Positions 1-10,943 of a stretch of DNA of 64,000 nucleotides are shown one piece after another. Every line of letters starts with the position of its first letter. Positions within the stretch are counted from its first letter, which is position 1. Below the pieces are notes generated by a model, which was not told the DNA's origin, did not search any database, and saw only the letters and a list, made by a program, of their open reading frames with translations. Source of the DNA: Diphasiastrum complanatum (Eukaryota; Streptophyta; Lycopodiopsida; Lycopodiales; Lycopodiaceae). Made by a program: the position numbers and the translations under genes. The DNA lies in contig CM055092.1 in NCBI GenBank assembly GCA_029204225.1, positions 15,954,715-16,018,714 of the forward strand, written 5' to 3'.

Positions 1-1202
1 AAACCAAGATGTTGAGGATCGGCCTCCTCCTGACATCAGTCCAGCCATCGGACATGATGCTGCAACCGTAAGTGGCCCAGTGGCGATGTAGAGGCTCCAT
101 CTCTCTAGACAAGGACTCGACCCTATCCCTCAACATGTGTGTGCGGACAACCTCTGAACTAGGGACTCTCCAGCTAGGGCTGACAGACTGTGCAAGGCGG
201 AAGGCCCTTCTGAAGGGCTCAGAGTCGGTGATGGCAAATGGAAGGTTCGGCTCATAAATCAGACTGGCCACGGCCTGTGTGGCCTCTCTGTCCATGTGTG
301 GCTGATGCGCGTCGCGAATGCTCTGTTGCCTAAGAACTCTCCCAGCTGGGCGACGGGTAGCGGACCTCCAGCATGGTGCACCAAACGTGACGGGAATGGA
401 TGATGACGCGAAAGGCTGGGCACTAGCAGATGCATCGGCTATAGACGTGGAATGGGGAGAGTGGGATGCACTGGCAGGGATGGGTGCAGCAGCATAAGTG
501 GGGTGCACTGGTGGAGAGGGAACATCTAGCATGGGATACGAAAACTGCTGGCTAGGGAGGTCATCCGGATGGGAAGGGAGGGAGGAAGGGATCTCCTCAA
601 CATCCTGGAAGGCCTCGTCACTAGCATCCTGGGCCTGCTCCTGCTCGGGCTGTGGAGAGTCCATGAGAAAGTCGTAAACTGGGGGAGTGCGAGCAATAGT
701 AGGTGGTGGTGGAACCGCAGTGGCAACTGGCAGACGAGATGGGACGGGATCCACCGGAATGGGTGCAGATGGGGGTGCGTGTGGCGGAACTGTCTGAGGG
801 GGGTGAGAGACAAGGGACTGGACGAGGATGCACTCCCTCTCCTCGTGCGTGCCAGCCAAGCAGGCAGCAACTCGAGGTCAACCACGTAAGGCACGGTGCA
901 AAACCGAAGAACACCCTCCGAAATGGTGTTCTCCCCCGCCACAAGACGTGGCCCGTAGGTGTCCAGAAGTCGCTGCCTGACGGGAACGGACGTGCTGGCA
1001 CAGGGGGGGCAGCATTTAGTGTGCCACCATTTTTGGTGCGTGCATTGAGTAGGTGGCCTTTAAGGCGAGTGAGGGTGGCACTGAACTCAACCGGGCAATA
1101 TCAACAGCGCACGATCTTTGCACCGAACTTGTTGGACTTGTCGGGAACCCGCCTGACAATGTCCACCTCGCCCCACAGATCGGCAAGGTTGGAAAGCAAC
1201 AT
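1..1202 (-). pseudogene. hAT-superfamily transposase, N-terminal part (copy 1), broken
   Basis: Reading on the minus strand from an ATG at 1202, the product has a GEVDIVRR-like start and a BED-type zinc finger (KIVRC-stop-YCPVEF, then TRLKGHLLNA). After a proline/serine-rich linker at about 830-500 comes the start of the DUF659 catalytic region near 1-130, with MSDGWTD followed by RRRPILNIL. The family is the Ac/hAT type of DNA cut-and-paste transposase that acts in the nucleus. The rest of the catalytic core and the dimerisation domain would lie off the left edge. A TGA at 1101-1103 falls inside the CxxC of the zinc finger, and the frame shifts once near 1010-1030, so it is a pseudogene. Domain order and the acidic/proline linker match the hAT copies at 36.8-40.3 kb and 42.8-45.3 kb. 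I am sure of the superfamily and less sure of the exact start. Confidence 0.8.
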
Positions 1203-1840
1203 TTCTGTAGAGGGAACTGGGGAAAAAAGGCAGAGATGATCGTGAGTGCGATAGGAGGCAAAAAGTTGGAAAATCCACAGCAATGGCCGAAGTAGCAGTA
1301 GCAGGGGCGGAAGCGATCTGTGCAACGCAAATACAGTGTGATGGCGAGGAGTGCGCAGACAACATGAAGAGGGTGCGGACAGCAGCACGATGGGCAGGTA
1401 CCGGAGATCAGTATGGATCCGCGGATCCTGGTACCACTGGAAATCATATTCTCAAAGTTTAGTTAGGTAAAATTTAAAATTATTGAAATATTTAGGCATA
1501 TATTTAAGTACACCTAGATATTTCAGAATGGTTGAACTAAACCATAGTTGCTCATGGCGTTCTAGAACACATTCCGGGATTTTGTCTCGAAACATTGCCC
1601 CGGAACGGTTTTTTTTTTTCTGTGTGCAATATCGGTGTCAAAAAACAGGTTTTCTAATTGGGGGGTTGATAGTAAATTTTTGTAGATTTTTTTATCTACT
1701 GCAGGAGGTGCAGATCCCTGATAATATGTAGGTATGGCTGATTCACTGAGTCCTGACGAATTGATTCAATGATTCATTGATTTAGGGTTTAGGGTCCGTG
1801 CTCATAACACTGTCATGATCATGTTAAGTGGAGGCCTTTT
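1203..1840. other. AT-rich intergenic stretch
   Basis: No gene is recognisable. Near 1568-1612 there are two degenerate copies of the short GTTCCGGAACG-like palindrome followed by a run of T, a motif that recurs elsewhere in the window. Near 1780-1797 there are two adjacent TTTAGGG units, a minimal telomere-like tract common in plant DNA. Confidence 0.5.
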
Positions 1841-2575
1841 GGCATAATGTCCGGAACGCCCTATGCATCATATCTATTGCTGATGCAACTGATTAGGATC
1901 ATTTGGATTAGCTTGGCTTTGAGAATAGGATATGTAGATCAGATATCATGAGCATCAGTCAAGCAATGTGATTGAACCATACGCTCAGACTTGATTTTGC
2001 TTCATTAAAGTCTAGGACTCCCAGAGTACTTTTGAGCTAAACCCTAAACATAGAAAGAATCAAACTGAAACCCGAGGCCATTTAGAGCATCTGAAAATTT
2101 GGCGAACAACGCACATGCATCTTGAAAGCTTCATCTTGGACAATGGACAAGTTGATCGCAAGGAAAGAATGATGATAGAGGAATTCAAAGCTACTTACGA
2201 TGGAAGGAAACCGGTAGGCAGTTACCATTGACGTCTTTAGAAATTCTGCTCCTTTTAAGACATATACTTTATGGACAGTGTTTTTCAAGATCTAGCAATA
2301 TTTTTTTGTGTGCATTTTAAACACTTGTTGCTTACAATATAAGAAATTTATACAAAAGTTTTAAAGGACTTACTCCTAGATACCAATCTATGAGTAAGTC
2401 CTTTAAAAGTTTTGTATAAATTTCTTATATCCTTCAGAACCTTGAGTCTAAGCCTATGGTTCAATCACATTGCTTGACTGATGCTCCTGATATTGATCTA
2501 CATATCATGTTCTCAAAGCCAAGCTAATCCAAATGATCCTAAGATATGATGCATAGGGCGTTCAGGACATCCTTA
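1841..2575. repeat. foldback element with long inverted arms
   Basis: The sequence at about 1848-1991 is repeated in reverse complement at about 2445-2570, roughly 90 percent identical by eye, with one 15-20 base deletion in the right arm. The shared core includes the track GCTTGACTGATGCTC on the right arm and its complement on the left. The spacer holds a second, near-perfect hairpin. No transposase ORF is inside. It could be a foldback or MITE-type element, or an inverted duplication. A transcript across it would form a long double-stranded RNA. Confidence 0.75.
2339..2428. repeat. near-perfect hairpin, 37-bp arms
   Basis: Bases 2339-2375 and 2392-2428 are reverse complements with a single mismatch over 37 positions and a 16-base loop. 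It sits in the spacer of the larger foldback at 1841-2575, so the structure is a hairpin nested within a hairpin. It resembles a small-RNA precursor in shape, but there is no evidence of expression. Confidence 0.85.
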
Positions 2576-2689
2576 AAAGCTCAACTGTATGCTATGATGT
2601 TTACACAATTGTTCATGCAGAAGCTTCATAAAGTAGCTCAACATGTGTCATGTAAGAAGTCATTTGCATTCAGAAAAACTGGTCGATAA

Positions 2690-2965
2690 CCTTGAGATTA
2701 TCTCTATCCCAGGATTTGGTGAAAGTATGTGGAATAGGACTCTTGTGGAAGCAGCTAGAACTATGCTCAAGGCAAGTGGTTTATCAAGAGGTTTTTGGGC
2801 TGAAACTGTCCAAACAACAGCGTATCCTCAAAATCGATCGCCTCACAAAGCTATTGAAGGAAGGACACCTGAAGAGAAGTATTAAGGCAACAATCCCGAC
2901 ATCACCCACTTACGCATTTTTGGATGCGAAGCCTATGCACACATTCCTACCTAGCCTCTTAGGTC
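2690..2965 (+). pseudogene. Ty1/copia integrase core fragment
   Basis: The frame reads RTLVEAARTMLKASGLSRGF, then FWAETVQTTAY, NRSPHKAI and EGRTPEEKY, then a stop at 2883-2885, and continues in frame with HLRIFGCEAYAHIP. This is the C-terminal half of a copia integrase core, after the catalytic glutamate region, up to the usual GRTPEE and FGC.AYAHIP block. Integrase joins element cDNA to host DNA in the nucleus. Only about 90 codons remain, with no protease or RT attached, and the left boundary runs into non-coding sequence near 2650. The fragment is a decayed relic. Confidence 0.8.
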
Positions 2966-3004
2966 ACCAACATCACATGTGTACTTAAGAGACTGGAAAT
3001 AAGC

Positions 3005-3760
3005 CATGACCATATCTGGCACCATATAATAATGCCTCTAGGTTTTTAACACGTGAATGACTGCAAAAAGTTCCTTCTCATATGTTTAATACCTATACTG
3101 AGCATAATCTAGTTCTTTTGCGTTCAAAAGCAACTGATATGTCGTCTTGATAAAGTACGTCTCCCACAACATAGTCACTAGCATTCAATTTAACCAAGAA
3201 TGGTTTATTAGGATCAACTATGTGTAAAATTGGAGCCATAGAAACACGGTGGTTGAGGGTTTCAAAACTCCTTCATTTCATTAGTCCAAACCACAGGTGG
3301 ATTTTTTCTATGCCTACAGTTTTTCTTCACCCTCTTAAGAACGTTCGTTAAGGACAATGCTATAGAAGCAGAGTCCGAAATGAACCTATGACAAAATCTT
3401 GTGAAGCCAAGGAATGATTTGACATCATGGATAGTTTGCGGAATTGGCCATTTCCCAACCTTACGAACCTTATCATTATCGAACTCGAGACTGTGATCAG
3501 ATATGATATGGCCTGGGAACTTGAGCTTGGTCTAAAAGAACTCACATTTCGACTCCTTAGCATAGAGCTTTTCTTGTCTTAGAAGCTCCTAGACTATATG
3601 AAAATGCTCTACATGCTACTCAAGAGTTCGTCATAGGACAAACTTCCCGACATTCATCATTTGCTGGAATGTAGCAGGTGCATTCGTGAGCCCAAACAAT
3701 AACACCAAAAACTCATAGCGCCCACACCTTTCAAATACTAGTCTTAGGAACATCCTCATT
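3005..3760 (-). pseudogene. Ty3/gypsy reverse transcriptase - RNase H fragment
   Basis: On the minus strand the region 3760-3650 reads RYEFLVLLFGLTNAPATFQ, the RT block upstream of the catalytic YxDD. At 3540-3320 comes the RT thumb/connection, with HIISDHSLEF then KWPIPQTIHDVKSFLGF. At 3240-3005 there is an RNase H start (VDPNKPFLVKLNAS then DYVVGDVL). Several stops and frameshifts break it, and the YxDD segment itself is degraded. No gag or integrase is attached. The order RT to RNase H running leftwards shows minus orientation, opposite to the neighbouring copia integrase fragment at 2.7 kb. Confidence 0.8.
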
Positions 3761-3846
3761 CCTAATCATTATTTGATCTAAGGTCTATTTTAGATTGAAA
3801 AGGTTTCGCAGGAAACTTTTCACTAGTGCATCAATCATATGCATCA

Positions 3847-5779
3847 TCAACTTGGAGGCCGTGGCGACTTGAAAAAAGAAGATTGCTTTAACATATGCTC
3901 AATGTATCGTTGTTGAGAGATGAAGATTCTAGCCCCATGTGGAAGATCAACAAGAACCCAAGTGTGATTCTTCATGAGTGAGTTATACTCCTCTTGCATC
4001 GCATCCTCCCAACATTTTAGTCCTCTGGCCTGCTCATAAAAAACAAGTTCTACTGCACCATCTTCAATAGAAGTTAGAGCAAAATCAGAAAATTCAGCAA
4101 ATTCTACTAATTTAGTAGAGGCACAAGACTTCCCTTCATAGAAATGATCCAGTTTGCTGTCCTGCAAAGTCTGCAACAACCATTTAGGGACTGGTTTGGG
4201 CTGTCCAACAGCCTTACCTTTGTCAACACTTTGCTGTCCAAAGTGTTCCGAACTTGCACCTTGTTGTCCAATGTCTTCAACAGGCTGCTCTTCACCATAA
4301 ATGATCCACTTTGCTGTCCTGCAAAGTCTACAACAACCATTTACGGACTGGTTTGGGCTATCCAACAGCCTTACCTTTGTCAACACTTTGCTGTCCAAAG
4401 TGTTCCGAACTTGGACCTTGTTGTCCAATGTCTTCAACAGCCTGCTCTTCACCATAAATAGGTTCTTCTTGATGAACTATGGGCTGCAAAATTGAAGAAA
4501 TAGTGGGCTGTCCACTAGAAGTAGATGGCAGTCCCTTCTCTTCATGATTAGATGGCAAAACCAAATCTGGAAATATTTCAACATATGCATCATGGGGGAA
4601 GTCTCCTTTCATGACATGAGTGGGCGCAGCATCATAGGAGGCCTTTTCATCAAAAAGAACATCACGACTCACTATGATTTTATTAGTATCCATATTGAAC
4701 AACCTATAGCCCTTGCTTTCGCTACTATAGCCAACAAATATGCATTTAACTCCTTTATCGTCAAGCTTGGTCCTTAGCTTATCGGGAATAAAAGCATAAT
4801 CCGTGCAAGCAAAGATGCGTAAGTGAGAAACAATAGGCTTCTTACCATACCAAACTTCATAAGGCTTTAGTAGGACACCGATTACTAATGTAAGCCGACG
4901 TTATAACCGCTTCAGCCCAAAACTTGTGAGGTAGGCCCTTTGCCTTGAGCATGCATCGAGCCATATCCATGATATTGCGATTCTTTCTTTCGGCAACACC
5001 ATTTTGTTGAGGTGTGTAAGGGGTTGTCATTTGATGATGGATACCTTTGCTTGAACGTATTCTTTATATATTCCCCTCCTCGGTCGGTACGTAAGATCTT
5101 CAAAGAGTGCCCAGATTAATTTTCTATTATTGCTAGAAAAATCCTTAAAGCGTTGAAAAACTTCAGATTTTGCATTTAAATCCATGTGAATCTTGAAAGG
5201 TCATCAATAAAAGTAACAAAGCACTTACACCTTCCAATGGATTCGGTCCTCATTGGACCACATACATCACTATGAACCAAATCAAATTTGCCATCAACTC
5301 GAATAGTTCCATCAATTGAAAAAGCCTGCTTTTGAAAATTTTCCAAGTATGCATCCTTCGCATACATGTCCTTCGGGATGCTCAATATTAGGAATGTCTT
5401 CAACCATATTGAATCTCTTCAACATCTTCAAGCTAGCAAAGTTGAGATGTCCAAACCTAGCATGCCATAATTCAGCCAACTCTAAAGAATGTGAACTTGA
5501 TGCAACAAGACAAAAAGATGATGAAGCTCTTCGCTCATAGGTATCCAGAAGGAACAATCCACCACGTAATGTTCCCGAAGCAATGATCATGAGAGATCTC
5601 TTTGGGTCTTTGATAAGACAGTTGTCTTCTTTGAATTCCACAACCAATCCTTGGTTCATAATTGTAGACACCGAAATGTCTTTTTTATTTTTGGAACATA
5701 AAGTACATTACAAATGTCCTTCTCCTCACCATTGGATAAGATAATGGGGATCACTCCAATACCTTTGATAGGATAAGAA
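3847..5779 (-). pseudogene. Ty1/copia pol fragment (protease end, GAG-pre-integrase, integrase, start of RT)
   Basis: Reading leftwards from 5779: the end of the protease domain (NVLYVPKIKK), the GAG-pre-integrase box (LWHARFGHLN, then CEGCILGKFS with the zinc-binding His/Cys pattern), the start of the integrase core (HSDVCGPM then FVTFIDDLSRF), then RTDRGGEY near 5095, the post-integrase linker with VSRDVLFDE near 4680, and the RT N-terminus (WEDAMQEEYNSLMKNHTW near 3990). RT stops soon after, at about 3850. Many frameshifts separate the blocks and a 157-bp tandem duplication sits in the linker. The right end is cut exactly where the gypsy LTR starts (5780), so the gypsy element or its recombinant appears to have landed in copia coding sequence. 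Confidence 0.85.
4144..4457. repeat. 157-bp tandem duplication inside the copia linker
   Basis: A 157-base unit starting ATGATCCA at 4144 is repeated immediately at 4301 and the second copy ends near 4457. The copies differ at a handful of positions. Because 157 is not a multiple of three, the duplication shifts the copia reading frame. Confidence 0.85.
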
Positions 5780-6228
5780 GTTATGAACGTAGCCACGGCT
5801 GATCTAGATTTAGTCTATGAAAGCATCACATAAGCAAGACTTAACCCTAGAAAGCAGGAGAGAGAAAGCTTAAAGAGACTAAAGAAGGAGATCATAATAT
5901 AAGCCAAGTAACAAATGACACAGAATCCCTAGTAATAGCCAAGAGGAAGCCCTAAAAGGAAGCTTCCAGTGGCTAGGGCCAAACTGAGAGGGAAAATAGT
6001 GCGCCCTCCAAGAAGGCCCCCACTCTCAGTAATATGACCAAATAACCAATATAGTGAATCATAGGGCCCAAGGCCAATAATATGGTCTAAATGTCAATAA
6101 TAGGGCCCAAGGCCAACCATATAGTCTAAATGTCAAATAATGAATAAAAAAGGGCCCAAAGCCTGCCTATGCATAAAGTAAAGTAAATGTAAATGGACAT
6201 GGCGAATTTAATGAGCCGAGTCCATAAC
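5780..6228 (-). repeat. 3' LTR of the gypsy chromovirus
   Basis: On the element strand this 449-bp block follows a purine tract (GTCGGGGAGA, window about 6229-6238), begins GTTATGGACTC and ends GGCTACGTTCATAAC, giving a GTTATG/CATAAC terminal inverted repeat. The last 15 bases (window GTTATGAACGTAGCC at 5780-5794) recur beside the primer-binding site at 11962-11976, which is what supports calling it an LTR end. The rest does not resemble the sequence at 11977-12312. The pol frame ends inside it, at 6126. Confidence 0.65.
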
Positions 6229-9200
6229 TCTCCCCGACACAAAAATAAGACCCAACTGCCATAAAGGACTGGATCAAGTAACAGCAAGCCCTGGAGGATC
6301 AACTGGAACAGCATCTGGTGTAGTAACAACTGGAGCAACAGCGCCTGATCCGCAAGTGACGGTGTATGATAAAAGACAATAGGCTCCCATGTGGCCTCCT
6401 CAACAGGACGACCATCCCATTGGACTAGGAACTGAATCTGTCGGCGGCGTCGACTATGATGCAAACGCACCTGAAGGATAGCAGCAGGTAATAAAGGAAA
6501 GAGATCCGGTGCAGTAGGAAACTCAGCATCACGAGGAGCATCATCCTCAATAGCAGCACGTAATAAACTGACATGGAATATATCACAGGCACGTGTGGAA
6601 GCAAGAAGCTGAAGACGATATGTAACTGGACTAAGAACCTCCAATATACAATAAGGCCCATAATAACGTGGTGCAAGCTTCTCAGTAGAAGCATGGCCCT
6701 GAATAAAATGATGACGTGCAAACCGTAGGCGTAGATAAACCATATCACCAACATGAAACTCAACATGACGTCGATGACGATCAACTGAAGCCTGATAACG
6801 CTGTTGGACCTGCTGCAAATGGGAACTGGCCTGGAGAATAAGCTCGCGAGCACCTGATAGAAATGAAGACAGTGTCACAGGTGTATCCTCGGGAGGAAGA
6901 GGAATACCAAGTAAAAGAGGTGCATAACCATGAGATAATAAAAATGGTGCAACGCCGGTGCTGGTACTAACAGAGCTGTTATAGCTATACTCTGCCAAAC
7001 ATAAGTGCTGATCCCAATCCTTCCCTGAAGGAGTAACAAAATGGCGCAAATAATCCTCAAGGATCCTGTTAAGGACCTCAGACTGCCCATCAGAAGTAGA
7101 ATGATAAGCAGACCCCATAAAAAGCTGTACATCCAATATACGCATAAGCTTTGTCCAGAACAATGATGTGAACTTACTATCCCGATCAAAAAGGATAGTA
7201 CGAGGAAACCCATGTAGGCGAAATATCTCTGAAAGGAACAAGCGTGCACACTGCTCTGCTGTGATAGTACTGCGGACGGGTATGAAATGTGCCTGTTTCG
7301 AGAACCTGTCAACTACCACCATACATGAATCGTGACCACGACGGGTGCGGGGAAGGCCAATGATGAAGTCCATAGAAATATCAGTCCACTGGCGGTGAGG
7401 AATAGGCCAACTCTGAAGCAAACCAGCGGACTTAGCACGGGAGTACTTATTACGTAAGCAGAAAGGACAGGTACGTATAAGTACAACAAGCTCTTTCCTA
7501 AGGGATGGCCAATAGAAATGATCCTTAAGACGAGCATAAGACTTCTGAAAACCAAAATGACCCCCAACTGGGGACGAATGAGCATCCGACAACAACTGAG
7601 AATGGATACCCAAAGAACTAGGAATACAAAAAGAACCATAATGATAAAGACGGTGGTCAACAATGGAATAAGCCTGATGGGGTGAAGACGACATAGGTGG
7701 AGCAGAACTATAAACATCACGAAAATCAGAACATGTAAGATAAGCAGATGGAAGATCATCAAACCAGGAAGGGATCGTGGCAACAAGGGTATTCAATAAA
7801 GCGGGAAGTCTAGACAATGCGTCAGCAACAGTGTTAGCACGACCAAGACGATACAAAATAGAAAAATCAAAAGATTGTAAAAACTGCAACCAACGAAACT
7901 GACGATCACTAAGATCACGCTGGGAGAAGAGATAACGTAAGGACTGATGATCAGTAACGATATCAAAAGGAACACGGTACAGGTAATGGCGCCACTTCTT
8001 AAGAGCATAGATAATGGCAAGAAGCTCTTTCTCATGGACTAAATAACGTTGCTCATAAGAGCGTAAACGACGCGACTCATAAGCAATAATACACTGAGAC
8101 TGACGAAGCAAGGCACCCAAACCAACATTACTAGCATCGGTCTCAACAATAAATTTCTGATCAAACTGTGGTAAACACAGGACAGAGGCCTCCACAACAG
8201 CACGACGAAGAGTGTCAAAGGCGAACTGACAATCAGAAGTCCAAACAAAAGCACTAGACTTCTTCAAAAGGGCATGAAGAGGGGCAGCCACAGTGGCAAA
8301 GTGAGGAACAGGACGACAAAGGTGAGTAGCGAGACCAAGAAACATACGAACATGGTGGACATCTGTGGGAACAGGCCAATCAGCGATTGCCCGAACCTTA
8401 TGAGGGTCCAAACGAATACGACCATTACAAATGAGAAATCCTACAAACTCAATTTCAACAACAGCAAAGGAACACTTAGAAAGTTTAGCAAACAACTGGT
8501 GATGAACAAGCAATTGAAAAACAGATGAAAGATGTAACACATGCTCATCAAGAGTCTTACTAAAAACAAGAATATCATCAAAATAAACTAAAGCACAACG
8601 ACCAAGGAGAGGACGCATGATGTTATTCATCACATTCTGGAACGTAGGTGGACCATTAGTAACACCAAAAGGAAGAACACGAAACTCATACAAACCAAGA
8701 TGGGTACGAAACGCAGTCTTGTGTTCGTCCGAAGGATGCATCCTAATCTGGTGATAGCCGAAACATAAGTCTATCTTAGAGAAAAGATGAGAGGTGCCTA
8801 ACTGGTCAAAGAGATCATCCATGTGAGGAATAGGATACTGGTTACGGATGGTCAACTTATTGAGGGCAAGATAATCAATGCAGAGGCGTTTGGAACCATC
8901 TTTCTTACTGACAAGGAGAACAGGGGCACCAAAAGGACTGTGACTAGGAACAATAAGGCCCTGATCTAGTAAAGCAGTAATCTGAAGCTCAACCTCATCA
9001 CGCTCAGACTTAGACATACGGTAAGGAGGCCGGGAGGGAGGAGCAGAACCAGGACGCAAATCAATATGGTGGTTCACATCACGTAATGGTGGTAGCGTCG
9101 TAGGTTCTGAAAAGACAAATGCATACTGATGTAATAAGTCAGAGATCACCTGAGGAACAGCTGCTGGAGGAGAGGTAGTCACTAGAAAATCTGCTGCAGC

Positions 9201-9485
9201 ACGCTGAACACATAATAAAGCTGCACAATGAGCCTTAGGTAGGCTGCGAATAAACTGCTTCCCGCTGATTAGCTGGAAATCTGCCTGAGAATCAATACCA
9301 GCAAGTGAGTGGGTCACTGCATCATGAACAAATGTCAATGTCTGCTGAGCCAGGTCCAAAGTAACCTCTCCCAATGAAGCAAACCAATCAGCACCAAGGA
9401 TAAGGTCATAGCGCTCCAGAGGAATGATATAAAGATCTGCCTGTCCAGAAAAATCACCAATGCGGTAGGATAATCCCTGAAACAT
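6126..9485 (-). CDS. Ty3/gypsy chromovirus pol (RT, RNase H, integrase, chromodomain), open frame
   Basis: This 1119-codon open frame encodes the replication and integration enzymes of a chromovirus-type LTR retrotransposon. In residue order: the C-terminal part of the protease-type fold (LGADWF at 30-35), reverse transcriptase about 140-400 with catalytic YFDDILVFS at 301-309, RNase H about 440-560 (VETDAS at 447-452, KELLA at 486-490, TDHQSL at 511-516), the integrase zinc finger with His636, His643, Cys673 and Cys676, the integrase core with DFI at 706, DRDSKF at 767-772 and the Glu of GQSEVLNR at 803, then a chromodomain at about 1001-1050 (FLVQWDG then EATWEP) that would target chromatin marks. 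All catalytic residues are present and no stop interrupts it, so this copy is young compared with its surroundings. The true start lies upstream in the gag/protease region, which is frameshifted. The hydrophobic tail after the chromodomain reads into the 3' LTR. Confidence 0.93.
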   Translation of the reverse strand: MFQGLSYRIGDFSGQADLYIIPLERYDLILGADWFASLGEVTLDLAQQTLTFVHDAVTHSLAGIDSQADFQLISGKQFIRSLPKAHCAALLCVQRAAADFLVTTSPPAAVPQVISDLLHQYAFVFSEPTTLPPLRDVNHHIDLRPGSAPPSRPPYRMSKSERDEVELQITALLDQGLIVPSHSPFGAPVLLVSKKDGSKRLCIDYLALNKLTIRNQYPIPHMDDLFDQLGTSHLFSKIDLCFGYHQIRMHPSDEHKTAFRTHLGLYEFRVLPFGVTNGPPTFQNVMNNIMRPLLGRCALVYFDDILVFSKTLDEHVLHLSSVFQLLVHHQLFAKLSKCSFAVVEIEFVGFLICNGRIRLDPHKVRAIADWPVPTDVHHVRMFLGLATHLCRPVPHFATVAAPLHALLKKSSAFVWTSDCQFAFDTLRRAVVEASVLCLPQFDQKFIVETDASNVGLGALLRQSQCIIAYESRRLRSYEQRYLVHEKELLAIIYALKKWRHYLYRVPFDIVTDHQSLRYLFSQRDLSDRQFRWLQFLQSFDFSILYRLGRANTVADALSRLPALLNTLVATIPSWFDDLPSAYLTCSDFRDVYSSAPPMSSSPHQAYSIVDHRLYHYGSFCIPSSLGIHSQLLSDAHSSPVGGHFGFQKSYARLKDHFYWPSLRKELVVLIRTCPFCLRNKYSRAKSAGLLQSWPIPHRQWTDISMDFIIGLPRTRRGHDSCMVVVDRFSKQAHFIPVRSTITAEQCARLFLSEIFRLHGFPRTILFDRDSKFTSLFWTKLMRILDVQLFMGSAYHSTSDGQSEVLNRILEDYLRHFVTPSGKDWDQHLCLAEYSYNSSVSTSTGVAPFLLSHGYAPLLLGIPLPPEDTPVTLSSFLSGARELILQASSHLQQVQQRYQASVDRHRRHVEFHVGDMVYLRLRFARHHFIQGHASTEKLAPRYYGPYCILEVLSPVTYRLQLLASTRACDIFHVSLLRAAIEDDAPRDAEFPTAPDLFPLLPAAILQVRLHHSRRRRQIQFLVQWDGRPVEEATWEPIVFYHTPSLADQALLLQLLLHQMLFQLILQGLLLLDPVLYGSWVLFLCRGELWTRLIKFAMSIYIYFTLCIGRLWALFYSLFDI

Positions 9486-10943
9486 CTGAGAACTAGCAAA
9501 TGAGTGAGAACTGGCAACCTCGACTGTGAGAGGCTGTGGAGCAGGAATAGGTGAAGCGCGTATCCGGCTAAAACATAACTGCTGATAAAGGAATGAGTGC
9601 TGCCGGTATCAACTAAAGCAATATACTCACGACCAGTAATGCGCACACGTAGCCGAATGGAGCGAGGACCGGGGCACCCTGTCCAGGTAGCATAAGCAAG
9701 CTGAGCATGGCAAGTAGCAGGAAGTAAATCAGTAGAAGGCTCAGGAGATAGATCAGGCTCATCAGATATATGAATGTAGATATCGGACTCATCTGGGGTA
9801 GTGCCCTCATGGTAGAAAACAGCAGCAGAAGTAGGCAGGGGCTGGCGGCAATCACGGGCAATGTGGTCAGGACTCTTACAACGAAAGCAAAGACGCTTCT
9901 GCTGAATGTCAGCGAACTCTGCAGACGTGTAACGTCGGACAAAAGCAGGACGAGGAGGCAGAGGGCGAGGAGCGGGGAGAAGTAAGAGAAGAGGTCGGGA
10001 CGACAGTGGATGGGGCAGATGGGGCCGGAGATGGTAGGGGTGAAAGAGATGGATGGGCTCGGGAAAAGCGAAAGGGAGCAGGATCAGGGTACTTATGCTG
10101 TAAAGTACTAGCAAGGGACATGGCCTCAACAAGTGTGGATGGACGGAAAGAAGAGACATCGTATCGTATTGCACCACGAAGTCCAGCAATGTAGCGAGAA
10201 ATAAGCTCGGTGGGCTGAAGATCTGTAAAGAGGTAGGAAAGGTCCATAAACTGATCTGCATAGGAAGAAAGATCACCAGTCTGAGTAAGACTACGGAATA
10301 TATCACGCTGGCGGCTCAGCCACTGAGGGTCAATCATAGCATGACGAAGATCACGACGAAAGGTAGGCCATAACTGGAGACCGTCCCGATCAGGGTCAAG
10401 TCGGTAGACCCGCCATCAAGTGGCAGCACGTCCATCTAAATGTAAGGCGGCTAACTGGATCTTCTGAGGATCATTCTTAGGGTAAATCTGAAAATAAGTA
10501 TCAAGCTTTGCAAACCAATTCTCTAACAAGTTCCCGTCAGAGGAACCAGAATAGGTGGCAAGTTGTACTCGATTACGAAAATCTCGAGCAAAATGTGGCT
10601 CAGGAGCTAGATGTCGTGGAAAATGTGACTCAGGAGCTGTAGGACGTGGAAAACCGGGTGGTGGGTTAGGTGGAAAATGAGGCCCACCGCCAAAGGAAGT
10701 AGACGAGGATGGAAGTCCAAATGGAGACCCAAATGATGAATGAACAGGGGCTTTGCCAGGTCCATGTGGCTGTAAGGAATCAATCTGTGACTGCACAGTG
10801 GCAAAGCCGGTCTGTAGAGTGGTAAAACCGGTCATCATTTGGTCGAAACGACTACTGAGGAGAGTAAGAGAGTCACGCATATCAGCAAACTGTTCATCTA
10901 AAGGTCCGGAATGACTCGCAGGTGTAGTGGGTGAGCTAGCCAT
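9486..10943 (-). pseudogene. Ty3/gypsy gag and protease, frameshifted
   Basis: Gag starts at the ATG at 10943 (MASSPTTPASHSG). A proline/glycine-rich stretch and a retrotransposon-gag domain follow (TYSGSSDGNLLENWFAKLDT, then LAALHLDGRA). A TGA at about 10416 replaces the tryptophan expected in a WWRVYR motif, judging by the related element at 22.1 kb. The gag domain continues to about 9960. After a frame change comes a CCHC zinc knuckle (CFRCKSPDHIARDC, about 9870) and an aspartic protease with the active-site triad in VDTGSTHSF near 9600. A second frame change near 9575 links to the pol frame. Gag would form the virus-like particle and the protease would mature the polyprotein. With three lesions it cannot be expressed intact, in contrast to the open pol beside it. 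Confidence 0.9.

Noticed and set aside
1780-1797. Telomere repeat TTTAGGG
   Set aside because: There are only two units, common in plant intergenic and promoter DNA, with no array.
6425-8254. Several minus-strand ORFs of 70-160 codons overlapping the gypsy pol
   Set aside because: They are other-frame shadows of the 1119-codon pol frame, rich in Leu, Ser and Val from the complementary composition, with no domain of their own.
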